DNA from: Deltaproteobacteria bacterium
GTDB lineage: Bacteria > Desulfobacterota > Dissulfuribacteria > Dissulfuribacterales > QOAL01
Length of the DNA stretch: 64,000 bases
NCBI GenBank assembly: GCA_026986785.1
Contig: JALSNW010000051.1
Span: forward strand, 1-64,000
Direction: 5' to 3'
The translations under genes and the position numbers were made by a program. This document shows positions 45,418 to 53,296 of this stretch, piece after piece. Every line of letters starts with the position of its first letter. The first letter of the stretch is position 1. Under the pieces are notes generated by a model. It saw only the letters and a list, made by a program, of their open reading frames with translations. It had not been told where the DNA came from and did not search any database.

Positions 45418-47187
45418 TCAAATTATTACATGCATGCCATCAGAGTTGGTGATAGTACCACGCTGTACACCATCAGTTTCAATATTGTCTTGAAAGTCGT
45501 CGCCAAGCCACATCCGTGGATCTCCAAAGGGCGTGAGCTGGTTGTCATGGTGATTGTTCCCAGAATTTGCAAAGGCGTTTCCTCCAACATCGACATTGAC
45601 CTGGCCAAGAGAAAAACCGTTTTGTGCAAGGCTGTCCTTGAGATGTTGTATGTTTGCTTCGAGTATGTGTCTCGTCTCCGGGTGATCAGTAACGAAACTT
45701 GCCTGGATGTGGTTGTTATGACCCAGTGTTATACTGATCTTGACCGAGCCAAGTTCTGGTGGACGAAGATGAAGGACAGCCCTGTTCTTGTTCATCTTCA
45801 CGGCCTGGCTTATCCCGTCTGCTATTTGGCTTGCCACATTTTTCCCCAGGGTTTCGTCCACCTTGACAAAATTGCCCGTTTGTTCTGCTGCAGAAACCGT
45901 ATGGGTGTGAATGGGGGGATGATAGATATTGTCATGGCCATTCTGGCTGTTCGAATCATTATGGTTCATGGTACCCGAATCAAGATCCTGGGAGGTGATC
46001 TGTCCGGAGAACCCGTAATTCAGGCCCAGATTGTCTTGGCCAATTGGCGTACCATTTTGCTGCCTCGGGTTCGTTCCTGACATTGTGTCGGCACTGGTTT
46101 GGATGCTGTATGCCTCGAGCCCATTTTTGTCTCCTGTAATGTGTATCCTTTTGAACTGAAACGTGTCTGGATCTGCGTCCTTGCCCGCTTCAGTCCTCAA
46201 GGAGCCTGTAAGAATATCTATCTCTGTCTCCATGTCATTTCCCATGTCCTTGCTGGAGATGAATGCCTTTTTTATGTCCATCTGAATGAGGTCGTCGGTT
46301 TGGGTAGCCGGGGAAGGAGACGAGGCAGATGAATTGTCACCGGATCGTCCCTCCATGGATACGTCATGGACAGAGGTCTGACTTCCAGTTGCATCTTGGT
46401 GTGATTTGACATAGGAGATCGAGATGTATTCTACATGTCTTTCTCCTTGGTACCTGGGCGTGATTGCAGTAGGTTGGCTGGGTTGGTTTGCTGTTGTAGT
46501 AGTAGCAGGTGTCCCATGGGTTTTTGCCCCTTCTTCCTGGTTAGAAATGGTATCTTGTGTTGTTTCATCGGCATTGTATCCAGCCCTTGGGCCAGAATCT
46601 TGGGTAATGGTGTCACTTGTCAGAGAAATCCCAGGGGCAATGGAGATCGGGGCATCGCCAGCCTGTCCAGTAACCATCTGAGCAGGGACAGCAGCCTGTT
46701 GGGCAGCATCCTGGGATATGAGTTCGGTGGCTGAACCAGGACCACCTTGTGTGTTGGTCTGTGCCACCGCCTGGGAGTCGGTGGAAATGCCCTGAAAAAG
46801 GCCCTGAAGCATGGCAAGCAGGTTCTGGATCTCTGATATAAAACCCTCGAAGGCCTTGGATGGGGTGGAGGCCTTTTCCGACTGCTGATCAGCTGTGTTG
46901 AACCCAGACAGGTTTTCACTCAAGTTGTCGAGGCTGGCTGAAGATCCATCTGCCTGGTTACCGAAAAGTATATTCAACAACTGTAACAGTTCACTGAATT
47001 CATTGGTCCTTCCATCGGCTGTCTCTTCGTGCATTGGAGATGCCTCTGCTGATGGCGTGCCAGCCGCCTTGCCAATCATGTCTTCGAAATTTGTCGAACT
47101 GGAATGACCTCCTGTTTTCAGCATCACGCTTCCAGGGCCAGAGGCCTGGTCCTGAGGGTTGATATTGACCAGTGGTATAGCATTCAT
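45418..47187 (-). CDS. fliK: Flagellar hook-length control protein FliK
   Basis: A molecular ruler that stops hook growth and switches the export gate. About 589 residues, Gln/Ser/Thr/Asp-rich and low complexity over most of its length. The conserved C-terminal domain (about 480-560) carries LHLRPPELGSVKISITL and the export-switch segment ILEANIQHLKDSLAQNGFSLGQVNVDV. I chose the ATG at 47187, not the in-frame start at 47304, because a sigma-54 promoter lies between the two and would cut off the longer form. It is the first gene of the unit. Confidence 0.88.
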   Translation of the reverse strand: MNAIPLVNINPQDQASGPGSVMLKTGGHSSSTNFEDMIGKAAGTPSAEASPMHEETADGRTNEFSELLQLLNILFGNQADGSSASLDNLSENLSGFNTADQQSEKASTPSKAFEGFISEIQNLLAMLQGLFQGISTDSQAVAQTNTQGGPGSATELISQDAAQQAAVPAQMVTGQAGDAPISIAPGISLTSDTITQDSGPRAGYNADETTQDTISNQEEGAKTHGTPATTTTANQPSQPTAITPRYQGERHVEYISISYVKSHQDATGSQTSVHDVSMEGRSGDNSSASSPSPATQTDDLIQMDIKKAFISSKDMGNDMETEIDILTGSLRTEAGKDADPDTFQFKRIHITGDKNGLEAYSIQTSADTMSGTNPRQQNGTPIGQDNLGLNYGFSGQITSQDLDSGTMNHNDSNSQNGHDNIYHPPIHTHTVSAAEQTGNFVKVDETLGKNVASQIADGISQAVKMNKNRAVLHLRPPELGSVKISITLGHNNHIQASFVTDHPETRHILEANIQHLKDSLAQNGFSLGQVNVDVGGNAFANSGNNHHDNQLTPFGDPRMWLGDDFQDNIETDGVQRGTITNSDGMHVII

Positions 47188-47222
47188 GTTTTTCCCCTTG
47201 AAAGGTTTTTGGCTGAGAAACC

Positions 47223-47237
47223 GCAAGAAGTGTGCCC
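47223..47237 (-). promoter_or_regulatory. Sigma-54 (RpoN) promoter of fliK-flgD-flgE
   Basis: On the minus strand the sequence GGGCAC-ACTTC-TTGC matches the -24/-12 consensus (GG and GC ten bases apart, TTGC at -12). Predicted transcription starts near 47211, about 24 bases before the fliK ATG. An RpoN-dependent hook operon is the usual arrangement in flagellar hierarchies. Confidence 0.75.
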
Positions 47238-47416
47238 TTTGAAAAAGGCTGAAAAGACCAGAAAAACAGGCCTCAGAACCTGAAAATCCAAGTGAAGATT
47301 TCACTTACATGGAAATGAGCGGAACAGATTTCCTATGGGGGTAGGAAGCTTATGCCACATGAATCTTTTGTGGAAATAGTGGCAAAGATCCGTGGTTTTT
47401 GGTTTAATGCCCCTCT

Positions 47417-47989
47417 ATGGTTGATTTCATAAGGTCATCTTGTGAGGAGCTGATTAAGGCCTTGACACAAACGCTTCTCGAGGACGAAAGGGTTGTTGCA
47501 AAGATAGCCGAATATGTCTATGCCGCTTTGGCATCGGGCAGAAAGGTACTCCTTTGTGGCAATGGAGGAAGTGCCGCAGATTGTCAACACTTGGCTGCAG
47601 AATTTGTCAACCGGTTTCGTATGGAACGCAGGCCTCTTCCGGCACTGGCCCTTACGACCGATACATCTATTTTGACGGCCATAGCCAATGATTACTCCTT
47701 TTCGGAGGTTTTCGAAAAACAGGTACAGGCCCTGGGGAGGCCCGGGGATATCCTTGTTGGAATCTCTACCAGTGGGCGTTCGGAAAACGTACTAAAGGCA
47801 TTGATGGCTGCAAGAAAGCTCAAGATGGTGACAGTGGGCTTTACAGGTGCAAATGGAGGGGAAATGGATCCCTTGTGTAATTTTCTGATACGGGTTCGTT
47901 CCAAGGATACGCCTCGCATCCAGGAGGTGCATATCTTTTTGGGGCACCTGATCTGCGACATAGTCGAAAGGAAGATCACTGGGAAATGA
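47417..47989 (+). CDS. gmhA: Phosphoheptose isomerase (sedoheptulose 7-phosphate isomerase)
   Basis: The first step in ADP-heptose synthesis for the lipopolysaccharide inner core; direct evidence for a Gram-negative outer membrane. 190 residues with a SIS domain: LLCGNGGSAADCQHLAAEFVNRF, LALTTDTSILTAIAND and DILVGISTSGRSENVLKAL. The His and Glu near TPRIQEVHIFLGHLIC are the family's catalytic residues. It overlaps the next gene by four bases (ATGA). Confidence 0.95.
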   Translation: MVDFIRSSCEELIKALTQTLLEDERVVAKIAEYVYAALASGRKVLLCGNGGSAADCQHLAAEFVNRFRMERRPLPALALTTDTSILTAIANDYSFSEVFEKQVQALGRPGDILVGISTSGRSENVLKALMAARKLKMVTVGFTGANGGEMDPLCNFLIRVRSKDTPRIQEVHIFLGHLICDIVERKITGK

Positions 47990-48939
47990 GCTATCCAAAA
48001 CCATTTTCATTTGAAGGGCTTAATACCTATTCCCTCTACGATAGGAAGAGCAAGGTATCCATAGAGGATTTTGCACGGCCTATGGTAGAGGGACAGTCTA
48101 TGAAGGAATTTTTTTCATGTCTTCCCGACCAGCTCGCAGCGCAGGATCTCAGGGAGATAGTCAAGGCCTGGGCCAAGGCAGTGACGGCAGGTAGAAAAGT
48201 CATCTTCGCCATGGGGGCGCATGTCATAAAGGTGGGATTGAATCCCATCATTATCGATCTGATGGAAAGGGGGCTTGTCTCAGCCATTGCCCTCAATGGG
48301 GCAGGGATCATCCACGATGCAGAGATTGCAATGGCTGGCAAGACCTCAGAGGATGTGGCTGCCGTGCTTGGATCTGGGGCCTTTGGGGCTGCCAGAGAGA
48401 CGGGCGAATTCCTTAATAGGGCCATAAAAGAGGCAGCAACAACAGATCGTGGTCTCGGGCAGAGTGTAGGGGCAGGATTGGTAGAAAAGGATTTTCCATT
48501 CAACGACAAGAGCCTCCTTGCTTCTGCGGCAAGATTAGAGATCCCTGTTACCGTCCATGTTGCCATAGGCACGGATATCATCCATATCCATCCCGAGGCA
48601 GATGGGGCCAGCATAGGGCAGGCCAGTTTTCATGACTTCAGGCTTTTTTGTTCCCTTGTTGCGGATTTGCAAGATGGTGTATATTTCAACATAGGTTCTG
48701 CCGTACTCCTCCCAGAGGTCTTTTTGAAGGCCCTTACAGCAGTCAGAAATATGGGGCATGAGGTGACACGTCTCGTGACAATAAATCTGGATTTTATACG
48801 TCAGTATCGCCCCTTGACCAATGTAGTCAACAGACCTACCTTAGAAGGCGGTAAAGGCTACAGTCTGACCGGACACCATGAGATCATGGTCCCGCTTCTT
48901 GCATCTGCAATAATCGAGGAACTGGCATCTGCGAGATGA
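47986..48939 (+). CDS. Deoxyhypusine-synthase-like protein of unknown role
   Basis: 317 residues. Blocks such as MGAHVIKVGLNPIIIDLMERG, IALNGAGIIHDAEIAMAGKTSEDV and IPVTVHVAIGTDIIHIHP resemble the deoxyhypusine synthase / homospermidine synthase fold (a NAD-binding Rossmann type with G-A-H and N-G-A-G blocks). Bacteria normally lack the eIF5A substrate, so a different amine or amide chemistry is likely. The assignment is by pattern resemblance only. It is coupled to gmhA (four-base overlap), which points to cell-envelope or sugar metabolism. No signal peptide was seen. Confidence 0.65.
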   Translation: MSYPKPFSFEGLNTYSLYDRKSKVSIEDFARPMVEGQSMKEFFSCLPDQLAAQDLREIVKAWAKAVTAGRKVIFAMGAHVIKVGLNPIIIDLMERGLVSAIALNGAGIIHDAEIAMAGKTSEDVAAVLGSGAFGAARETGEFLNRAIKEAATTDRGLGQSVGAGLVEKDFPFNDKSLLASAARLEIPVTVHVAIGTDIIHIHPEADGASIGQASFHDFRLFCSLVADLQDGVYFNIGSAVLLPEVFLKALTAVRNMGHEVTRLVTINLDFIRQYRPLTNVVNRPTLEGGKGYSLTGHHEIMVPLLASAIIEELASAR

Positions 48940-48968
48940 TAGAGCGAATTTTTAATTGGAGGTAGGAA

Positions 48969-49199
48969 ATGCCTATTTATGAATACGTTTGTAATGCCTG
49001 TGGTGAGGAATTTGAGCAACTGGTCTTTTCACAGGAGGAAGTGATCAAGTGCCGCAGTTGTGGTTCTGCCGATACCACCAAGAAGATGTCGGCCTTTGCC
49101 CTGAAGTGTGGCAACAGGTTCGTGGGTACTGGTAAGAAGGCCTCTTCCGGGGGATGTGCCGGTTGCACCAGCACCAACTGTAGCTCATGTGGAGGGTAG
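48969..49199 (+). CDS. FmdB-family zinc-ribbon protein
   Basis: 76 residues. The N-terminal PIYEYVCNACGEEFEQL and CRSCGS form the paired CXXC zinc ribbon of the FmdB family. The C-terminus is Gly/Cys-rich (GGCAGCTSTNCSSCGG), typical of the regulatory variant. Probable role: a small regulatory or redox zinc protein; the function is not established. It lies directly before hemC (9 bases). Confidence 0.85.
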   Translation: MPIYEYVCNACGEEFEQLVFSQEEVIKCRSCGSADTTKKMSAFALKCGNRFVGTGKKASSGGCAGCTSTNCSSCGG

Positions 49200-49208
49200 C
49201 TTTCTTTT

Positions 49209-50141
49209 ATGAAAAAGAGACTGGTTCTCGCCACGAGAAAAAGCAAGTTGGCCTTGGCCCAGAGCAATTGGGTGCGAGCCAAGATCCAGGAGGCTTGGCC
49301 TGAAGTCTCGGTGGACCTGCTCCAGGTGACCACCAAAGGTGACAAGATCCAGGATGTCCCCCTTGCCAAGGTTGGTGGTAAGGGCTTGTTTGTCAAGGAG
49401 ATCGAAGAGGCAATGCTCGATGGTAGGGCAGATATTGCCGTACATAGTCTCAAGGACGTACCCACCGAGATCCCAGAAGGTCTGGAGGTCTCCATATTCC
49501 CCAAGAGGGAGGATTATAGAGACGCCTTTGTGAGTAAGTCTTTTGGGGGCATGGACGAATTGCCTGAAGGGGCCACCATTGGCACCAGTAGTCTCAGGAG
49601 AATGGCCCAACTCAAAAATATCAGGCCAGATCTGAGGATCGAATCCCTGAGGGGCAATCTGGATACTCGCCTGAGAAAGTTGGATCAGGGAGATTTTGAC
49701 GCCATCATACTGGCTGCAGCAGGCCTCAATAGGCTCGGGCTTTCCCATCGTATCACTTCCCATATACCCCCCGATGTCATGTTACCTGCAATTGGCCAGG
49801 GTGCTCTGGGAATAGAATTCAGGACGGATGATCACGAGACCAGACGGATCCTGACTGTTCTACATCACCATGACACGGCTACCTGTGTCAGTTGTGAAAG
49901 GGCATTTCTCATCAGGCTCCAAGGTGGCTGCCAGGTACCCATAGGCGCATTGGCTTCCCTGTCCCCCGGTGACTCTATCTCCATCACAGGGCTTGTGGCA
50001 GATGAGAAAGGGGTGAGAATGATAAAAAAGAGCTTGTCTGGTAGTGTTGAAAAGGCTGGCGAACTCGGTTTGAAACTTGCGGATCTCATACTTGATGCAG
50101 GTGGCCGCCAGATCTTAGAGGAAGTTTACAGTGAAGCTTGA
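49209..50141 (+). CDS. hemC: Porphobilinogen deaminase (hydroxymethylbilane synthase)
   Basis: Polymerises four porphobilinogen units in tetrapyrrole synthesis, needed for heme, siroheme and the corrinoid of the Wood-Ljungdahl methyl carrier. 310 residues. It has the N-terminal ATRKSKLALAQ, AVHSLKDVPT, GTSSLRRMAQL and the dipyrromethane cofactor Cys in LQGGCQVPIG. It overlaps the next gene (start 50131). Confidence 0.96.
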   Translation: MKKRLVLATRKSKLALAQSNWVRAKIQEAWPEVSVDLLQVTTKGDKIQDVPLAKVGGKGLFVKEIEEAMLDGRADIAVHSLKDVPTEIPEGLEVSIFPKREDYRDAFVSKSFGGMDELPEGATIGTSSLRRMAQLKNIRPDLRIESLRGNLDTRLRKLDQGDFDAIILAAAGLNRLGLSHRITSHIPPDVMLPAIGQGALGIEFRTDDHETRRILTVLHHHDTATCVSCERAFLIRLQGGCQVPIGALASLSPGDSISITGLVADEKGVRMIKKSLSGSVEKAGELGLKLADLILDAGGRQILEEVYSEA

Positions 50142-51657
50142 TCAAAGGGGTAAGGTCTATCTCGTAGGAGCCGGGCCCGGGGATCCCGGCCTCCTCACCC
50201 TTCGGGGCCGGGAGCTACTGTCCAGGGCGGATGTGGTTATTTACGACAGGCTTGCCAGCCCGAGGATCATGGAGTTTGTCAATCCCGAGGCTGAAAAGAT
50301 CTATGTAGGCAAGAGGATTGGTAAGCATGTGGCCAATCAGCAGGAAATAAATGACCTGATAGTAAAAAAGGCCCGGGAAGGCAAACAGGTTGTACGATTG
50401 AAGGGTGGGGACCCTTTCATATTTGGCAGGGGCGGAGAAGAGGCCCAGATACTGGCAGACCATGGGATCCCCTTCGAGATTGTCCCTGGAGTCACATCAG
50501 CCATAGCAGTTCCAGCGTATGCAGGTATCCCCCTTACCCATCGTTCATTTACGGCCTCTGTAGCCTTTATAACCGGGCACAGGCGTTTTGACTCGAGCGA
50601 GGCCCCGGTGGACTGGGAGGGGCTGGCCAAAGGGGTTGGTACATTGGTCTTTCTCATGGGGATGTCCAACCTACCCAATATTACTGAGAACCTGATGAGA
50701 TTTGGCAGGCGGCCAGACACACCCGTGGCTGTCATACGCTGGGGCACCACGCCTCTGCAAGAATCCCTCATAGGTACCCTTTCCGATATTGCGGAAAAGG
50801 TGAGAGAGCACCAATTCAAACCCCCAGCCATTATCGTGGTTGGTGATGTGTGCTCTGTCAGGGATGATATCAATTGGTTTGAAAGACAGCCTTTGCTCGG
50901 CAAGAAGGTGCTTGTCACCAGAACAAGACAACAGGCCAGTATCCTGGTGAGGCTACTCGAGCGTAAGGGCGCCGGGTGCATAGAATGCCCTACCATAGAG
51001 GTCAGGATGGTAAAGGATACCAGGGGGGTCGACGAGGCCATCAGTAGCCTTGTGGACTATGACTGGATAATCTTCAGTAGTACGAATGCTGTAAAATTCT
51101 TTTTCTCCCGTATAGATCAACTCGGCAAGGACATAAGGGCGCTTGGTAATACCAAGATAGCGGCTGTGGGTTCCAGTACAGCAGATGCCATTCGTCAACT
51201 CCATCTCAAGGTTGATGCGGTACCCCAAGACTTCAGGGCAGAAGGCCTTTTGGAGTTTTTCAGGCATGAAGGGATGAATGACAAGTCTGTCCTCATCCCA
51301 AGGGCAGTGGCTGCCAGGCAGATATTGCCTGAAGGGCTCAAGCAAATGGGGGCCAAGGTGACAGTAGCCCCAGTCTATGAGACCATCCCACCAGAGGTAG
51401 CACCCCAGACCCTTGAACTTTTGGAAGAAGAAGATATAGACGTGGTCACATTTACGAGTTCCTCTACTGTAAAAAATTTTTTCAAGACTGTCCCAGCAGA
51501 TATTGTAGACAGGATAAAGGCCAGGGCAAAGGTAGCATGTATCGGGCCTGTGACAGCAAGGACGGCCAGGAATATGGGGCTGAAGGTACATATCATGCCT
51601 GAAAAATCCACAGTGCCTGCCCTTGTCGATGCCATAGAGCAAGGTTTTCAGACATGA
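50131..51657 (+). CDS. Fused uroporphyrinogen-III methyltransferase and uroporphyrinogen-III synthase (CobA-HemD)
   Basis: 508 residues. Residues 1-245 are the SAM-dependent CobA/SUMT domain (VYLVGAGPGDPGLLTLRG, the GGDPFIFGRGGEEA motif, PGVTSAIAVPAYAGIPLTHR), methylating uroporphyrinogen III to precorrin-2 for cobalamin or siroheme. Residues 255-508 are HemD (LLGKKVLVTRTRQQA, FSSTNAVKFFF, VTFTSSSTVKNFF), making uroporphyrinogen III. The fusion is common in anaerobes. It starts with GTG, 11 bases inside hemC, so translation is coupled. Confidence 0.93.
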   Translation: MKLDQRGKVYLVGAGPGDPGLLTLRGRELLSRADVVIYDRLASPRIMEFVNPEAEKIYVGKRIGKHVANQQEINDLIVKKAREGKQVVRLKGGDPFIFGRGGEEAQILADHGIPFEIVPGVTSAIAVPAYAGIPLTHRSFTASVAFITGHRRFDSSEAPVDWEGLAKGVGTLVFLMGMSNLPNITENLMRFGRRPDTPVAVIRWGTTPLQESLIGTLSDIAEKVREHQFKPPAIIVVGDVCSVRDDINWFERQPLLGKKVLVTRTRQQASILVRLLERKGAGCIECPTIEVRMVKDTRGVDEAISSLVDYDWIIFSSTNAVKFFFSRIDQLGKDIRALGNTKIAAVGSSTADAIRQLHLKVDAVPQDFRAEGLLEFFRHEGMNDKSVLIPRAVAARQILPEGLKQMGAKVTVAPVYETIPPEVAPQTLELLEEEDIDVVTFTSSSTVKNFFKTVPADIVDRIKARAKVACIGPVTARTARNMGLKVHIMPEKSTVPALVDAIEQGFQT

Positions 51658-51730
51658 AGTTTTGGGTGCAGTATCGAGAAACGAGTGATTCCACCTTGGT
51701 TTGAGGAATTTACCTATAATTATTTGAGAC

Positions 51731-53149
51731 ATGAGCATATACTGTGTTAGGCCTGACCCACCTGAATTAGCAACCGTACTGGCCAGGATCAGGAAGAAGA
51801 AGGAGGATTACGAACACTACAATTTTACCACCCTTCAGGGCCGGACACTCAGGGCATTTTTCGATCTGGCCCAAGAGTATGAGACCCTTGAAAATTTTTA
51901 CAGGGTGGCAGTATTTGTCCCAAAGATCTTTATGGACTTTGATTCCTGTCTCTATCTCGTGGACTTTGACACCGGAAGGCTCAAAAGGGCCTGTGATTCC
52001 ATGAACGCCTTTGGGGTCTGTGGCATGGATCCTCCCGAGGGAGTGGTGCTATCTCCTGATCCCTATGAGAGAGGGGATTCCTTTTTTGCACCTATCAGGG
52101 GTAACAAGAGGCTTTTGGCCACAAAGAATCTGGCAAAGCCCACCGATGTCATAGGGATATTTGAGGTCTTCCCCAAGGCAAAACTTACAGAGAAGGACAA
52201 GCTTTTTTTTGAGAAATATGCCAACAGGATAGGATATAATCTCCATTATAAATTGCTTGCCAGACAGAATGAAGAACACATCAAGTTCATCAATACCCTC
52301 GTACAGGATATCGAACACAATGTTATTGTGCCCAATATCAAGTACAAGGTCTTTCTGAACCTCATCAAGCACAAGATAGAGAATCTTTCCAGGATTTCTG
52401 ACACTCTCGAACTCCACATAGAAGAGGCCCAGGAATGTAATTGCCCAAGGGTGACCAGGGCGGAGGAGTCTGCAAGAAAACTCAAGGAGACCATTGGGGA
52501 ACTCTCCGAGTGCTACAAGGATATAGAGAAGCATTTTACCAGTACAAGCCTATTTCTCGAAAGCCTCCTCAGGCGAGAACACTTCCTGAAGGGCGAGTTG
52601 GTGCTCAGGAGAAGGATGTGTAATTTTCGAAAGGAGGTCATAGAGCCCCAGATCGAAAGATACAGAGAAAGACTTGAAAGACAGGGTATAAAGATAGATA
52701 ATCAATTAGGGGGAGTCCCCGATGAGGATATGCCCCTGGCCGTGGACATAGGGTTGATCTCCCAGGTATATGCAAACCTGTTTTCGAATGCAGAGAAATA
52801 TTGCCAAGAGGTTACGGATCCCTCTGGCCAGAGGCTCAAGTTTGTGGCATATGGAAGAGAGCTCATCCCTGATTTCTTCGGACCTGGGCGGGACGGGGTC
52901 AAATTTAACGTATTCAGTACTGGTCCGCACATCCCGCCCGAGGAGGCCGATCATATATTCGACGAAGGCTTCAGGGCCAGCTCCACGGCAAAGAGCCCCG
53001 GTACTGGCCACGGTCTCCATTTTGTAAAAAAGATAATCGAGGTACACGGTGGGGTTGTTGGCTACGAGCCAGTCGCCCTGGGAAATAATTTTTATTTTAT
53101 CTTGCCCATCAAAGAAGAGATTCCAGAAGGGAGGGATGTTGACAACTAG
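51731..53149 (+). CDS. Soluble sensor histidine kinase with GAF-like sensor
   Basis: 472 residues and no transmembrane segment, so a cytosolic sensor. The N-terminal half (about 60-190) looks like a GAF domain with alpha-beta layers; a helical dimerisation region with a candidate phospho-acceptor His (QDIEHN, about 196) follows. A C-terminal HATPase domain has N box ANLFSNAEKY (about 342-351) and G box GTGHGLHFVKKIIEVHGG (about 421-438). The DHp segment is atypical (no HEL[RK]TP-type H box). No response regulator is next to it. It lies before the porin, but a promoter separates them. Confidence 0.82.
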   Translation: MSIYCVRPDPPELATVLARIRKKKEDYEHYNFTTLQGRTLRAFFDLAQEYETLENFYRVAVFVPKIFMDFDSCLYLVDFDTGRLKRACDSMNAFGVCGMDPPEGVVLSPDPYERGDSFFAPIRGNKRLLATKNLAKPTDVIGIFEVFPKAKLTEKDKLFFEKYANRIGYNLHYKLLARQNEEHIKFINTLVQDIEHNVIVPNIKYKVFLNLIKHKIENLSRISDTLELHIEEAQECNCPRVTRAEESARKLKETIGELSECYKDIEKHFTSTSLFLESLLRREHFLKGELVLRRRMCNFRKEVIEPQIERYRERLERQGIKIDNQLGGVPDEDMPLAVDIGLISQVYANLFSNAEKYCQEVTDPSGQRLKFVAYGRELIPDFFGPGRDGVKFNVFSTGPHIPPEEADHIFDEGFRASSTAKSPGTGHGLHFVKKIIEVHGGVVGYEPVALGNNFYFILPIKEEIPEGRDVDN

Positions 53150-53213
53150 CCTATTTTCTTGATGAAAATATAATAAGAATGCAAAAAAATTTTTTCACAA
53201 TATATGAAATGCC

Positions 53214-53242
53214 TTGACAAAAAAGGTCACCAGTAGTTTAAA
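53214..53242 (+). promoter_or_regulatory. Sigma-70 promoter for the porin gene
   Basis: A perfect TTGACA (53214-53219), a 17-base spacer and TTTAAA (53237-53242). About 55 bases of leader precede an ideal ribosome site (AGGAGGG) and the ATG at 53297. Confidence 0.65.
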
Positions 53243-53296
53243 GAATTTTAGCAGGATTATCAGGAGGTTGCTAAAAAATTTACTAAAGGAGGGATT

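Noticed and set aside
47188-47304. 39-residue N-terminal extension of FliK
   Set aside because: It contains the sigma-54 promoter, and a good ribosome site precedes the later ATG.
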